This document shows positions 1 to 9,411 of a DNA stretch of 64,000 nt, in pieces. The notes under the pieces are model-generated. The model saw only the letters and a program-made list of their open reading frames with translations. It did not search any database and was not told the origin of the DNA. The position numbers and the translations under genes were made by a program. The stretch is from positions 124,001 to 188,000 of the forward strand of contig CAWUVK010000003.1 of assembly GCA_963926055.1 (NCBI GenBank), written 5' to 3'. Origin of the DNA: CAJXJP01 sp963926055. GTDB taxonomy: Bacteria; Patescibacteriota; Gracilibacteria; BD1-5; UBA6164. How positions within the stretch are numbered: position 1 is the stretch's first letter; each line of letters begins with the position of its first letter.

Positions 1-9
1 TATAGTATT

Positions 10-273
10 ATGACAAGAAGTTTAAAAAAATGACCTTATATAGACACTAGATTACTAAAAAAAGTTTCAGTAATGGACGAATCTGGTAAAAAAGGTGTAA
101 TCAAAACTTGGTCAAGAGCTTGTACAGTTATTCCTGAATTTGTAGGACACACATTTGGTGTTCATAACGGAAAATCACATGTACCTGTTTTTGTAACAGA
201 AGATATGGTATGACACAAATTAGGTGAATTCTCAATTACGAGAACATTCAGAGGTCATGCTGGTAAAAAATAG
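10..273 (+). CDS. rpsS: 30S ribosomal protein S19
   Basis: 87 aa, complete. It binds 16S rRNA in the small-subunit head together with S13. The SLKKGPY start, the GKSHVPVFVTEDMVGHKLGE core and the FRGH..KK end are the S19 signature. Two glycines (KKGPY and MVGHK) are written as TGA, so the gene looks broken under the standard code; this is the first evidence of code 25 in the window. It ends in TAG. It is the first gene seen of the S10/spc operon; rplB is expected just outside the left edge. Confidence 0.97.
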
Positions 274-314
274 AAGTATTTTATATGCCTTTTAGGCGTA
301 ACTATTAATAAAGT

Positions 315-641
315 ATGAAAGCTTACGGGAAAAATATTAGAATTTCTCCTAAAAAATTAAGAGTAGTTGCTGAAGTAGTGAGAGGTCAAAATGTTAATGA
401 AGCTTTAGGGTTTCTTAAATATGCTCCTAAAAAAGGTGCAGACATTCTCTACAAAGTTTTATTCTCTGCTGTAAAAAATGCAGAAAATAATGACAACCAA
501 AAAGCAGACGATTTATATATCGATACTCTTAATATCTCTAAAGGGATTGTTTATAAAAGAGGGAATCCTGTTTCTAGAGGGAGAATGCATCCAATTCTAA
601 AAAGAACTTCTAATATTAAATTAGAATTACAAGTTAAGTAA
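315..641 (+). CDS. rplV: 50S ribosomal protein L22
   Basis: 108 aa, normal length for L22, which lines the peptide exit tunnel. The RISPKKLRVVAEVVRG start and the KRGNPVSRGRMHPILKRTSNI tail (the tunnel-loop region) are diagnostic. It contains no TGA codon. It lies 41 nt after rpsS and before rpsC, the standard S10 order. No Shine-Dalgarno site is visible; the upstream bases are AT-rich. Confidence 0.97.
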   Translation: MKAYGKNIRISPKKLRVVAEVVRGQNVNEALGFLKYAPKKGADILYKVLFSAVKNAENNDNQKADDLYIDTLNISKGIVYKRGNPVSRGRMHPILKRTSNIKLELQVK

Positions 642-770
642 TAAATCAAACTATAGTTTGATGGTATTAGTTACCAAATATAAGGTAAATAATACTTCTT
701 ATTATCTTAAAAGACATAATTATCCGTACCAATTACGGTATAGACAGAATTATTATTAAACATAAAAAAT

Positions 771-1403
771 ATGTGACATAAAGTAAGTCCAATTGCATTT
801 AGAATACCTTATATTAAAACTTGGAAATCATCTTGGTATGCTGATAAAAAAGCATATAGTGCTTTCTTAGGAGCTGATATTAAGGTAAGACAATTATTAA
901 CAAAAGAACTCACAGGTATTCCATTAGGAGATATTTTGGTATCAACTAATAAAGAAAGTACTGTTGTTGTAGTTTATACTGCAAAAGCTGCTCTTGTTTT
1001 AGGAAAAACTGGTGAAAATAAAACTAATATTGAATCTCTATTATCAAGAAAACTTGGTACTAAAGTAGAAATAGAAGTTAAGGAAATTAAAAATCCAGAC
1101 ACAAATGCTAAGGTTGTAGGTTATATGGTTGCAAATCAAATTGAAAAAAGAATGCCATATAAAAGAGCTATCAAACAAGCTATCCAAAAGGCTATGGAAA
1201 AAGGTGCTAAAGGTATCAAAATCAAAGTTGGAGGGAGATTAAATGGTGCTGAAATTGCCAGAAAAGAAACTTTTAAAGAAGGAAATATTCCTACTCAAAC
1301 AATCAGATCGGACATTGATTATACAACTGTTAGAGCTGAAACTGTTTATGGAACAATTGGATTAAAAGTTTGGATTTACAAAGGTGATGTTTTCAAAAAA
1401 TAG
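771..1403 (+). CDS. rpsC: 30S ribosomal protein S3
   Basis: 210 aa. It starts MGHKVSP, with the glycine as TGA directly after the ATG, so a standard-code gene caller would start much further downstream at a TTG. The KH domain (VLGKTGENKTNIESL) is followed by the C-terminal domain with GGRLNGAEIAR and the TIGLKVWIYKGD end. It binds 16S rRNA at the mRNA entry channel. It ends in TAG. The 129-nt gap before it is larger than between its neighbours and shows no SD site. Confidence 0.96.
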
Positions 1404-1449
1404 TAACCATTGACAATTATAGATTTTTTATATAATTAATGTACTAAAA

Positions 1450-1854
1450 ATGTTACAACCAAAAAGAACTAAGTATAGAAAAACCTTTAGAGGAAGACTT
1501 AAAGGGAAAGCCGTAAGAGGTTCAACTATCGCTTTTGGTGACTACGCTATGAAGGCTACGACTAGAGGTTATATAACTTCTAGACAAATCGAATCTGCTA
1601 GAAGAGCTATGGTTAGATATATCAAAAGAGGTGGAAAAATTTGGATTAGAATTTTTCCTGATAAAGCTTACACTGCTAAACCATTAGAAGTTCCTATGGG
1701 GTGAGGTAAATGATCTGTAGAAATGTACAGAGCTCCTGTAAAACCTGGTAGAATTATGTTTGAAATAACATGAGTTACACCAGAAGTTGCAAGAGAGGCT
1801 TTTAGATTGGCTTCATATAAACTACCTGTAAAAACTAAAATAATAGTTGACTAA
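1450..1854 (+). CDS. rplP: 50S ribosomal protein L16
   Basis: 134 aa, usual length. The MLQPKRTKYRKTFRGR start, the ITSRQIESARRAM segment and the WIRIFPDK motif identify L16, which sits near the A-site tRNA elbow. Two in-frame TGAs after PLEVPMG restore the family GxGKG pattern (MGGGKGSVE) when read as Gly; under the standard code the protein would lose its last third. A TATAAT-like string lies just upstream of the ATG. Confidence 0.96.
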
Positions 1855-1864
1855 TCATTTCAAA

Positions 1865-2074
1865 ATGAAAGAATTAAAAGATTTAAAATTACTTGAAGTT
1901 TCAAAATTAAGAGAAATGACTTCTGAAGATCTTGTTCTTGAAGAAAAAAGAGCTTCAAAAGAACTTTTTACTCTTACTATGAGATTAAAAGTTGGAGAAT
2001 TAAAACAAACTCAATTACTAAAAAAAGTAAGAAGATATATTGCTCAAATTAATACAGTGATGTCTTCATTATAA
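1865..2074 (+). CDS. rpmC: 50S ribosomal protein L29
   Basis: 69 aa. The ATG at 1865 was chosen over an in-frame TTG at 1847, because the TTG overlaps the end of rplP and would add residues that L29 does not have. The MKELKDLKLLEVSKLREM start, the ELFTLTMRLKVGELKQT middle and the VRRYIAQINTV helix fit the small helical-hairpin protein at the tunnel exit, next to the trigger-factor site. It contains no TGA. Confidence 0.92.
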   Translation: MKELKDLKLLEVSKLREMTSEDLVLEEKRASKELFTLTMRLKVGELKQTQLLKKVRRYIAQINTVMSSL

Positions 2075-2117
2075 TTTTTCCAAAAAGAGTTAAATTATTC
2101 CTAAATAAATATAATTT

Positions 2118-2348
2118 ATGAGAACAAAGAAAGGTGTTGTTACTAGCACTAAAATGGATAAAACTGTCGTTATATCTGTTCATACTTATAAAAGTCATGA
2201 AAAATATAAAAAAAGATATAGAGTGACTAACAAATTTTACGCTCATGATGAAAACAATTCATGCGTAGAAGGAGATATAGTAACAATTAAAGAAACAAGA
2301 CCTCTATCTAAATTAAAAAGATGGGATTTGTTAGAAAAAATTAGTTAA
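2118..2348 (+). CDS. rpsQ: 30S ribosomal protein S17
   Basis: 76 aa OB-fold protein of the 30S body. The KKGVVTSTKMDKTVVISV and HEKYKKRYRVTNKFYAHDE strings and the CVEGDIVTIKETRPLSKLKRW ending follow the S17 consensus closely. It contains no TGA-Gly. The order rpmC-rpsQ-rplN is the classical one. Confidence 0.96.
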   Translation: MRTKKGVVTSTKMDKTVVISVHTYKSHEKYKKRYRVTNKFYAHDENNSCVEGDIVTIKETRPLSKLKRWDLLEKIS

Positions 2349-2371
2349 TTTAATTTTTAACAATATATTCT

Positions 2372-2740
2372 ATGATACAAACTGAGTCAAGATTAGCTGT
2401 TGCTGACAATTCTTGAGCAAAAGAAGTATTATGTATTAAAGTTTTAGGAGGTTCACACAGAAGATACGCTTCTATTGGAGACATCATCGTATGTACAGTT
2501 AAAAAAGCTGCACCAGACGGAGCTGTTAAAAAGAAAAAAGTTGTAAAAGCTGTTGTGGTAAGAACTGCTAAAGAAATAAGAAGAAACGATGGATCATATG
2601 TTAGATTTGATGATAACGCATGTGTTATTATTGATGATAATAATAATCCAAGAGGAACTCGTATTTTTGGACCTGTTGCAAGAGAATTGAAAGCAAAAGG
2701 ATATCAAAAAATAGTGAGTCTCGCTCCAGAAGTTTTATAA
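2372..2740 (+). CDS. rplN: 50S ribosomal protein L14
   Basis: 122 aa, the exact usual length. The start is MIQTESRLAVADNSGAKEVLCI, with the NSGA glycine written as TGA; it is followed by KKAAPDGAVKKKKVVKAVVVRT and the C-terminal GTRIFGPVARELK. L14 lies at the subunit interface and contacts 16S helix 14. Without TGA as Gly only the last half would be predicted. Confidence 0.96.
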
Positions 2741-2761
2741 TTATTATTAATTATTTCAAAT

Positions 2762-3112
2762 ATGAAAATAAGAACTTGAGATAAAGTACAAGTTATGTCT
2801 GGAAAAAAAGCAGATAAAGGTCAAGTTACTGAAGTTTTAAAAGTTTTCACTTCTGAAAATAAAATTTTAGTAAAAGACATTAATGTTGTTACTAGACATA
2901 TTAAAAAACAAGGTACTCAACCAGGTCAAATTGTAAAAATGGAAAAACCAATTGCAGTTTCTGCTGTAATGTTAGTTTGTCCATTTACTGAAAAACCAAC
3001 AAGAGTTGGATTCGTTACAATTGAAGAAAAAGGTACAACTAAAAAATTCAGATTCTCAAAAAAAGCTGTTGCTGAAAAATGAGGAGAAGCAAAAGATTAT
3101 ATAATAAAATAA
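2762..3112 (+). CDS. rplX: 50S ribosomal protein L24
   Basis: 116 aa. The N-terminus MKIRTGDKVQVMSGKKADKGQ is the KOW motif (GD.V.v..G..KG..G); its first glycine is TGA. The segment NVVTRHIKKQ and the downstream CPFTEKPTRVGF match L24. A second TGA near the end adds the last ten residues (GEAKDYIIK). It initiates large-subunit assembly at the tunnel exit. Confidence 0.95.
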
Positions 3113-3164
3113 TCCAGATTATTTACTAATATAATCAGCGATTATTTACTAACATATTAAAAAA

Positions 3165-3701
3165 ATGTTAAAAGAAAAATATTTAAAGGAAATTATTCCT
3201 GCTTTGAAAAAGGAATTAAATATCCAAAACATTATGGATGTTCCTAAAGTTGAAAAAGTTGTTTTAAACATGGGGATCTGAACTTTTATTAGATCAGGTA
3301 ACAAAGATTTTTCTTCATTACAAGAACATTTATCACTAATTGCTGGACAAGCTTGTACAGTTAGATACGCTAAAAAATCAGTATCAAACTTTAAACTTAG
3401 AGAAGGTATGCCTGTTGGATTAAGTGTTACTATTAGATGAGACAGAATGTATAACTTTCTTGAAAAGTTAATTCATGTTGCTCTTCCTAGAGTAAGAGAT
3501 TTCAGAGGTGTGAATAAAAAAGGTTTTGATATGAATTGAAATTATAATTTCGGTGTTAAAGAACATACTATATTTCTAGAAGTTCCACAAACTGATGTTG
3601 TAAAAAACCACGGTTTACAAATAACTGTCAAAACTACTGCGAAAGATAAAGATGCAGGAAAAGAATTATTAACACTTATGTGATTTCCTTTTTCTAAATA
3701 A
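3165..3701 (+). CDS. rplE: 50S ribosomal protein L5
   Basis: 178 aa, the family length. Under the standard code this gene is invisible because several TGAs interrupt it. Read with TGA as Gly it gives VPKVEKVVLNMGIG, GQACTVRYAKKSVSNFKLREG, LPRVRDFRGV and FGVKEHTIF, all characteristic of L5. L5 binds 5S rRNA in the central protuberance. It lies between rplX and rpsN as expected. Confidence 0.95.
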
Positions 3702-3727
3702 TATTTACTTTATAAAAATAGTTTACT

Positions 3728-3952
3728 ATGGCTAGAAAGTCAAAAATTGCTAAAGCTAACAAACTAAAAAAAGTTTTAATTCAAGCTATTGCAGATGGAA
3801 GAAAACCTAAAAATGCTACAAAAGTTTTTAATTGTTGTAGTGTTTGTGGTAGAACAAGAGGGTACTTAGGTAAATTTGATATCTGTAGAATTTGTTTTAG
3901 AGAAAAAGCAAATGCTTGAGAATTACCAGGTGTAAGAAAATCAAGTTGGTAA
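3728..3952 (+). CDS. rpsN: 30S ribosomal protein S14, zinc-binding type
   Basis: 74 aa. The CSVCGRTRGYLGKFDICRICFRE segment carries the two CxxC pairs of the zinc-binding (type Z) S14, and the gene ends with GELPGVRKSSW after a TGA-Gly. It is longer than the roughly 61-aa type Z norm because of an N-terminal segment rich in Lys and Ala, closer to that of long S14. It acts in the 30S head. Confidence 0.95.
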
Positions 3953-3994
3953 GAAACATGAATTCATAAAAATTTATTCATTAATGTTATTGTT

Positions 3995-4390
3995 ATGATA
4001 ATAGATCCTATTGGAGATTTATTAACAAGAATTAGAAATGCATATTTAGCTAGAATTATTGAAGTAAGAATCCCTTACTCAAGAGTAAAAGTTGATATTC
4101 TAAAAATTCTTAAGAAAAATAAATACATAACTGATTACGAAGTTATTTCTGAAGAAAATAACAAACAATCAATTTTGGTAACTCTAAATAATGTAAGAGA
4201 AACTAAATACGTACCTACTTTAAAAAGAATTAGTAAACCAGGACAAAGAATATATGTTGGTTCAAAAGATATTAAAAAATCTAGAAACGGACACGGAATA
4301 TATATTGTTTCTACTCCAAAAGGTGTAGTTACTGGTTATGAAGCTAGAAGTTTAAATGTAGGTTGAGAATTACTTTGCGAAGTATTCTAA
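3995..4390 (+). CDS. rpsH: 30S ribosomal protein S8
   Basis: 131 aa, normal length. The DPIGDLLTRIRNAYLAR start, KRISKPGQRIYV and the GIYIVSTPKGVVTGYEAR tail identify S8, which binds the centre of the 16S central domain. The final G of the family GGELLCEVF ending is TGA. S8 is an autogenous regulator of this operon in E. coli; no such hairpin was recognised here. Confidence 0.96.
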
Positions 4391-4454
4391 TCGTACTATA
4401 AATGAGAAATAGTTATTTCTATTGATCCAGTTTATATTTTTAAATAAAAATACA

Positions 4455-4991
4455 ATGTCAAGAATAGGTAAATTACCAGTGGTAATTTCTGATAATATTG
4501 ATGTTACTATTGACGGGAGAGAAGTAAAAGTTAAAGGGCCAAAAGGTGAATTAACTTTTACGTATTCTGATGTTGTCGAAGTAATTAAAGAAGAAAATAA
4601 CCTAATTGTAAAACCTTTAAATGATAGCGCTAAAGCTTTATGGGGAACAACTAGAGCTGTATTAAACAATATGGTTGAAGGTGTTGCTCAAGGGTATAAA
4701 AAAAGCCTTGAAATTAATGGTGTGGGTTATAAATTTGAAGTTCAAGGTGCTAAATTAGTACTAAGTATTGGATTTTCACATAAAGTTGAAATGGATGTAC
4801 CAGCTGGACTCACTGTTGCTATGGATGAAAAATTAAAAAATGTTATTCATATAGCGGGTATTGATAAACAATTAGTAGGAGAATTTGCTGCGAAAATAAA
4901 AGCTAAGAAAAAACCTGAACCATATAAAGGAAAAGGTATCAAATATGTTGGAGAACATATTAGAAGAAAAGCTGGTAAATCTGGTAAATAA
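4455..4991 (+). CDS. rplF: 50S ribosomal protein L6
   Basis: 178 aa. It starts at ATG 4455 (MSRIGKLPV), the family start; an upstream in-frame codon at 4422 would add eleven residues unlike L6. Internal marks are VKGPKGELTFTY, VNNMVEGVAQGYKKSLEINGVGYK and the C-terminal PEPYKGKGIKYVGEHIRRKAGKSGK. It contains no TGA. L6 lies near the sarcin-ricin loop. Confidence 0.96.
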   Translation: MSRIGKLPVVISDNIDVTIDGREVKVKGPKGELTFTYSDVVEVIKEENNLIVKPLNDSAKALWGTTRAVLNNMVEGVAQGYKKSLEINGVGYKFEVQGAKLVLSIGFSHKVEMDVPAGLTVAMDEKLKNVIHIAGIDKQLVGEFAAKIKAKKKPEPYKGKGIKYVGEHIRRKAGKSGK

Positions 4992-5041
4992 TCAAATTAA
5001 GTCGTTTACGATATTATATTTAACTCTTAAAATTAACTAAA

Positions 5042-5386
5042 ATGTTAGACAAAGCATTAAGAAGATTAAGAAGAAAAAATAGAGTTAGAGCAACTATCAG
5101 TGGTAGCGCATCAAAACCTCGTTTATCTGTGTTTAGAAGTAATACACACATTTACGCTCAAGTTATTGATGATACAGCTGGGAAAACTCTCTGTGAATCT
5201 TCTGATCTTAAAATAAATGAAAAAGGTACTAAAACTGAACTAGCTTCTAAAGTTGGTGCTGATATCGCTTCAAAAATGAAAGCTTTAAAAATTGAAAACG
5301 CTGTTTTCGATAGAAATGGATTCTTATATCATGGGAGAGTAAAAACTCTCGCTGATGCTGTAAGAGAAGCTGGAATTCAAATTTAA
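5042..5386 (+). CDS. rplR: 50S ribosomal protein L18
   Basis: 114 aa, normal length. The RRLRRKNRVRATISGSASKPRLSVFRSNTHIYAQVIDD start and the FDRNGFLYHGRVKTLADAVREAGIQI end are classic L18, the 5S rRNA partner in the central protuberance. There is no TGA-Gly. It sits 50 nt after rplF and 20 nt before rpsE. Confidence 0.97.
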   Translation: MLDKALRRLRRKNRVRATISGSASKPRLSVFRSNTHIYAQVIDDTAGKTLCESSDLKINEKGTKTELASKVGADIASKMKALKIENAVFDRNGFLYHGRVKTLADAVREAGIQI

Positions 5387-5406
5387 TTACTAAATCTAAA
5401 AGACAC

Positions 5407-5880
5407 ATGGCTTTTTCTAAAAAAGACAATAGAAAATGAAAATTTTCTAAACCAAGAAAAGAGTTCAAAGAAGAACTTCTTGCCATTGATAGAGTAACAA
5501 GAGTTACTACTGGTGGGAGACAACTTAGATTCAGAGCTGTTATGGTTATCGGTGATGGAAAAGGAAGAGTTGCTCTTGGTACAGGGAAATCTTGGGAAGT
5601 AGTTGATGCAATTGCAAAAGCTGTTTCAAACGCTAAGAAAAACCTAACAAATGTTACAATCGTTGATGGAACTGTTCCTTACAACATTGAAACTAAATTC
5701 AAAGCTGCAAGAATTATGCTACATCCTGCTTCTAAAGGGACTGGGATTATTGCTGGTGGTGCAACTAGAAAAGTTTTAACTGTTGCTGGATACTCAGATG
5801 TATTAGCAAAAAGATATGGTTCAACTAACCTAATCAATAATGCTAGAGCAACTATCGATGCTTTATCATCATTTAAATAG
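5407..5880 (+). CDS. rpsE: 30S ribosomal protein S5
   Basis: 157 aa. The start is MAFSKKDNRKGKFSKPRKEF, with one TGA-Gly; it is followed by the S5 double-stranded-RNA-binding-like domain with VTRVTTGGRQLRFRA, VVIGDGKGRVALGTGKS and the C-terminal domain (IMLHPASKGTGIIAGG, AGYSDVLAKRYGSTNLIN). It ends in TAG. Only 26 nt separate it from rplO, so the L30 gene that normally lies between them is absent. Confidence 0.96.
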
Positions 5881-5906
5881 TATATATTTAACTAACTAGA
5901 TAAATT

Positions 5907-6362
5907 ATGTTATCTTTACAAAATATTAAACCTAACGCTGGATCTAAAATCACTTCTAAAAGAGTTGGAAGAGGGAATGCTTCTGGGAAAGGTACTACAT
6001 GTGGTAGAGGTATGAATGGTCAAAATTCTAGATCAGGTGGTGGAGTTGCTCCATGGTTTGAAGGGGGACAAACTCCTCTTTTCAGAAGAATGCCTAAACT
6101 AAAAGGATTTTCAAACGCTGTTTTTACTAAAGAATACAACATTGTAAACGTTTCTGACTTAGCAATTCTTGCTGAAAAAGGAATTACTGAAGTTACAAAA
6201 GAAGTTTTATTAGAAAACAGAGTTATCAGAAAAAAATCACTTCCAGTAAAATTACTTGGAAATGGAGAAATTTCTGCTAAACTAAATGTTACGGTTTCTA
6301 AAGCTTCTGCTTCAGCAAAAGAAGCTGTTGAAAAAGCTTGAGGAAAAATCGAATTAAAATAA
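5907..6362 (+). CDS. rplO: 50S ribosomal protein L15
   Basis: 151 aa. The N-terminus has the glycine-rich GRGNASGKGTTCGRGMNGQNSRSGGG segment, then FEGGQTPLFRRMPKLKGF and the C-terminal VKLLGNGEISAKLNVTVSKASASAKEAVEKAGGKIEL, the L15 pattern. One TGA-Gly lies near the end. L15 organises the large-subunit core. It is the last ribosomal gene of this block and is followed at once by a terminator. Confidence 0.96.
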
Positions 6363-6363
6363 T

Positions 6364-6393
6364 AAAAAACCCAAGCAAAAGTTTGGGTTTTTT
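6364..6393 (+). terminator. Rho-independent terminator after rplO
   Basis: An 11-bp stem (AAAAAACCCAA / TTGGGTTTTTT) with a short loop starts one base after the rplO stop and ends in a T-run. It separates the ribosomal block from secY, which in most bacteria is co-transcribed with rplO. Confidence 0.85.
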
Positions 6394-6439
6394 GTTATTT
6401 TAGTTATACTACTCACAATTATTTTATAATTAATGTTTT

Positions 6440-7714
6440 ATGGCTCTTAAAGGTATTAAATCTGTATTTGCTGTAAAGGATATTAGAAAAAAAATTATAG
6501 CTACTCTTTTATTAGTTTTAGTATATAAATTTCTTTCTGTTATTCCTGTACCAGGTGTAAATACTGACGGGTTATCAGCTATTTTAGAGCAACAAAAAGG
6601 TCTTTCTTTTTTCTCTGCTTTAATGGGTGGTGGTCTTGCTAATTTTTCTATAATATTAATGGGGCTTTCTCCTTATATTAATGCAGTTATCATTATTCAA
6701 CTTTTAGGTGTAATTATTCCTAAAGTTGGAGATCTTCAAAAAGAAGGTGAAGCTGGTCAAAGAAAAATTACTAAAATGACAAGATGGTTAACTCTACCAT
6801 TAGCATTTGCTCAATCATATGGTATGATTTACTTAATGAATCAACTAGCAGGAGGTACAATTATTGATACTACAAGTACTTCAACAGTACTTATGGCTAT
6901 GACTATTATATCTGCTGGTACAATTTTCCTTATGTGGTTAGGTGAAATTATGACTGAAAAAGGTATTGGTAATGGTATAAGTGTATTAATTACTGCTGGT
7001 GTATTAGCTGCAGTTCCAGGTACTATTATTAGTTATATTTCTTCTGGAAGTTATGCTTTATTTGCCGGTTTACTTGCTGCGACTATTTTTGTAATTTATG
7101 TAATTATTAAATTTACAGAATGAAATAGAAGAGTAAAACTTGTATATACAAGATCTGGTACAGATGAAGTTTCATATTTTCCAATTAGAGTAAATCAAGC
7201 TGGGATGATTCCTATTATCTTTGCTATTTCTCTTATTACTTTTCCTTCTATTCTCGGACAAATTTTATCACAATCTACAGGTGATACTGCTAGAGCAATC
7301 GGAAACGTATTAACAACTCACTTTGACTTTTCTAATCCATCTTGGTATTTTATCATTGGATACTTCTTATTAGTATTAGGATTTTCATTCTTTTATGTAT
7401 CAATTACATTTAATACTGATCAAGTTGCTGAAAATATTCAAAAAAGAGGTGGTTTTATTCCAGGAAAAAGACCAGGAAGTGAAACAGCTGAATATTTAGA
7501 AAAAGTTTCAAATCATTTAAATCTATTTGGTGGTGGTTTCTTAGCACTTATTGCTGTGTTACCATACTTAATGTCAAAATTATTCTTCTCAGGCTCTACA
7601 GTTGATTTTATTATACCTGCTGCAGGTTTAATCATTATCGTTGCTGTTATTCTTGATATCGTAAGAAAAGTTGACTCAGAAATGAAAATGTTTGATTATT
7701 CAAAATTTAAATAA
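6440..7714 (+). CDS. secY: Protein translocase subunit SecY
   Basis: 424 aa, the normal SecY length, with ten hydrophobic helices visible. SecY forms the protein-conducting channel of the inner membrane with SecE and SecG. Diagnostic stretches are SVIPVPGVNTDGL near the start, MGLSPYINAVIIIQLL, GIGNGISVLI and RVNQAGMIPIIFA. One TGA-Gly at 7121 (FTEGNRRV), in the cytosolic loop, would split the gene in two under the standard code. The given start is MALKGIKSVFAVKDIRKKI; the ATG at 6433 is out of frame. A TATAAT lies 10 nt upstream, so secY may have its own promoter after the rplO terminator. Confidence 0.97.
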
Positions 7715-7742
7715 AAAAAAATCCCGTTCGGGATTTTTTTTT
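7715..7742 (+). terminator. Terminator after secY
   Basis: Stem AAAAATCCC / GGGATTTTT with loop GTTC, directly after the secY stop and followed by a run of T. Confidence 0.85.
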
Positions 7743-7773
7743 GTGTATTTAAATAATTATATAAACCGACAAA

Positions 7774-7819
7774 TAAAATAAAAAAAGAAGAAAATTAAAT
7801 TTTCTTCTTTTTTATTTTA
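7774..7819 (-). terminator. Terminator of def (minus strand)
   Basis: A long AT hairpin, arms AAATAAAAAAAGAAGAAAAT and its near-perfect complement, overlaps the def stop codon. It serves the minus-strand gene and converges on the secY terminator. Confidence 0.65.
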
Positions 7820-8282
7820 CTAATTTATCTACAAATAATTCACCATTTAAGTGATCTATTTCGTGTTGTACAATTCTTGCTGATACTCCAGATAATCTTA
7901 GAATTTTTTCTTTTCATTTTATATCTAAATATTTGAGTTTTAGTGATAAATATCTTTCTACTTTTCCAGTTGCTCCTGGAACAGATAAACACCCCTCATC
8001 TTCTTTATCAGTTGTTTCTGAGTGTTCTAAGATTTCAGGATTAAACATGATAACCGTTTTAAAATCTTCATCATCCCGGTCTCTGAGTAAACTCACAATA
8101 ACCAATCTTTTATTTACTCCAACTTGAGGTGCAGCAAGACCAACTCAACCATTTTTTGGATCTTTTATGTATTTTAACATTTCATTCCCAAGTTTTTCGT
8201 ATTTTTTTATTTCATGAAGTTTTATCTCTTGAGATCTTGTTCTGAGAATTTCATTATTTAATCCAGTTTCTACTTTGAGCAT
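7812..8282 (-). CDS. def: Peptide deformylase
   Basis: 156 aa. It removes the formyl group from nascent N-terminal Met. All three metal-site motifs are present: GVGLAAPQVG (motif 1, one Gly as TGA), EGCLSVPG (motif 2, with the Cys ligand) and QHEIDHLNG (motif 3, HExxH). The start MLKVETGLNNEILRTRS lies just after an upstream in-frame TAA, so no longer form is possible. It lies convergent to secY. The position next to the translocon suits its role on nascent chains. Confidence 0.95.
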
Positions 8283-8361
8283 TGCTATTGCTTAAAAATT
8301 ATTTTTATTATTATAATGAGAATTATTATTATTTCAAATACTATTTTTTAGATTTTTTTGT

Positions 8362-8405
8362 AAAAACTTCAAAAATTTAATGCTCATTTAATATCTTATG
8401 AGTAT
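8362..8405 (+). repeat. 44-nt upstream element, copy 1
   Basis: An AT-rich element, AAAAACTTCAAAAATTTAAT followed by a CATTTAATATC half and GAGTAT, recurs at 9412-9455 with only a few differences. Copy 1 lies 35 nt before the gene at 8440. Its position before both members of a duplicated gene pair suggests a promoter or leader copied with the gene start. Confidence 0.75.
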
Positions 8406-8439
8406 AGTGTTATAAATTAATGATTAAAATAATATTATC

Positions 8440-9210
8440 ATGCAAAAATTATTTTTAGTCTTTCTCGTATTTATCTTACTTGGACTTGGATATTTTGCTT
8501 GGCAAAGTAATCAAGTATCAGATGTAAATAATACTGAGACAGAATCTCAAGCAGAAGTAAACAATATTGTGAATGATTCATCAAATAATCTTGATGTGAA
8601 AATTGACGAAAACAAAAACAAAAGTGAAGCAAAGGAGGGAAAAGAAAAAGTTGTTATAAATACTGTTACTGGAGAAAATGTTCCAGAAGGTTTTTATGAT
8701 GAAGTGTTGGCTGATGGTTATACGTATAATAACCCTAAGCCAATACCAGAAAGTTGGATTATCGAACCTGCAGGTGAGGGATATCCAGCAACGATAGATT
8801 ACTATAAGTTCTTTAATGAAGCTTCTGAGTCTCAGACTTTACCGGGAAAAATAGGATCTAAAACTGCTATTCCAGATTATATGTATGGGTATTCTCAGAG
8901 AGCAATTTATATATCATTTAAGTCTATGAACTTTGAGAATAAAAATGATTTCTCTAAATGGTTTAATGATAAATATAATGTAAGCTTTGTTTTTATAAAT
9001 CAATCTAATTTATCTAATCAAGGAGGTAAAGGTTGGGCTATATTTATCAATGATGAATTAAATTTTTCAGAATTAAATACTTTAGTTAATGATATGAAGT
9101 CTGAAGATATAGCGTATATTTTCAATAAATCACTTTATTTACTAAAATATAGGGGAACAGATGAATTAGAAAAATTTAGAGAAATAAACAAGAATTCAGG
9201 CCTTTTTTAA
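8440..9210 (+). CDS. Membrane-anchored exported protein, code-neutral (no TGA-Gly)
   Basis: 256 aa of unknown family. The N-terminal helix (residues 1-20, MQKLFLVFLVFILLGLGYFA) is followed by a polar linker rich in N, D, E and K (to about residue 75) and then a globular domain with many aromatic residues. All glycines are GGN and there is no in-frame TGA over 256 codons. AAG and CAG appear more often than in core genes, which hints at recent acquisition or standard-code origin. Residues 11-62 are copied in the gene at 9610. No catalytic motif was recognised. The start is the only ATG before the hydrophobic segment, and no SD is visible. Confidence 0.75.
   Translation: MQKLFLVFLVFILLGLGYFAWQSNQVSDVNNTETESQAEVNNIVNDSSNNLDVKIDENKNKSEAKEGKEKVVINTVTGENVPEGFYDEVLADGYTYNNPKPIPESWIIEPAGEGYPATIDYYKFFNEASESQTLPGKIGSKTAIPDYMYGYSQRAIYISFKSMNFENKNDFSKWFNDKYNVSFVFINQSNLSNQGGKGWAIFINDELNFSELNTLVNDMKSEDIAYIFNKSLYLLKYRGTDELEKFREINKNSGLF
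8471..8624 (+). repeat. 154-nt coding repeat, copy 1 (anchor plus linker)
   Basis: Direct repeat of 9641-9794 (offset 1170 nt). I count about five mismatches in 154 nt. It encodes the end of the membrane helix (LGLGYFAWQSNQ) and the N/D/K-rich linker ending DENKNKS. Identity stops abruptly at both ends. Confidence 0.9.
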
Positions 9211-9234
9211 CAACAAACTGTAGAGGAAAATAAG

Positions 9235-9390
9235 ATGAAATATATTATTTCACTTTTAGTTTTATTTGTAGTATGTAGTAGTAATGCTCAGAATCTACCT
9301 TATAGTGGTATTTTTTGGAATGATAGTTTACAGATTAACTTTGAAGGAGATAAGTTTAAAACTGATGTGAATCAGTCAGCAGGATATTAA
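9235..9390 (+). CDS. Small secreted peptide or remnant of a secreted protein
   Basis: 51 aa. A clear signal-peptide-like start (MKYIISLLVLFVVCSSNAQ) is followed by only about 30 residues (NLPYSGIFWNDSLQINFEGD...). AGAGGA lies 7 nt before the ATG, a good SD spacing that is unusual in this window. The short mature part and abrupt TAA suggest either a small secreted peptide or the 5' remnant of a larger gene. It lies between the two copies of the repeated module. Standard codons only. Confidence 0.55.
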   Translation: MKYIISLLVLFVVCSSNAQNLPYSGIFWNDSLQINFEGDKFKTDVNQSAGY

Positions 9391-9411
9391 ATATTTAGAA
9401 AAGATAATAAA

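Noticed and set aside
1847..1864. TTG start for L29
   Set aside because: It overlaps rplP and adds non-family residues; ATG 1865 gives a normal L29.
4370..4669. Minus-strand frames opposite ribosomal genes (also 2049-2246 and 5247-5486)
   Set aside because: They are antisense to well-supported ribosomal genes, with no homology or start signals.
6440..7714. secY seeming to be split into two genes at the TGA near 7121
   Set aside because: TGA is Gly; the two halves join in one frame with normal length and all ten helices.
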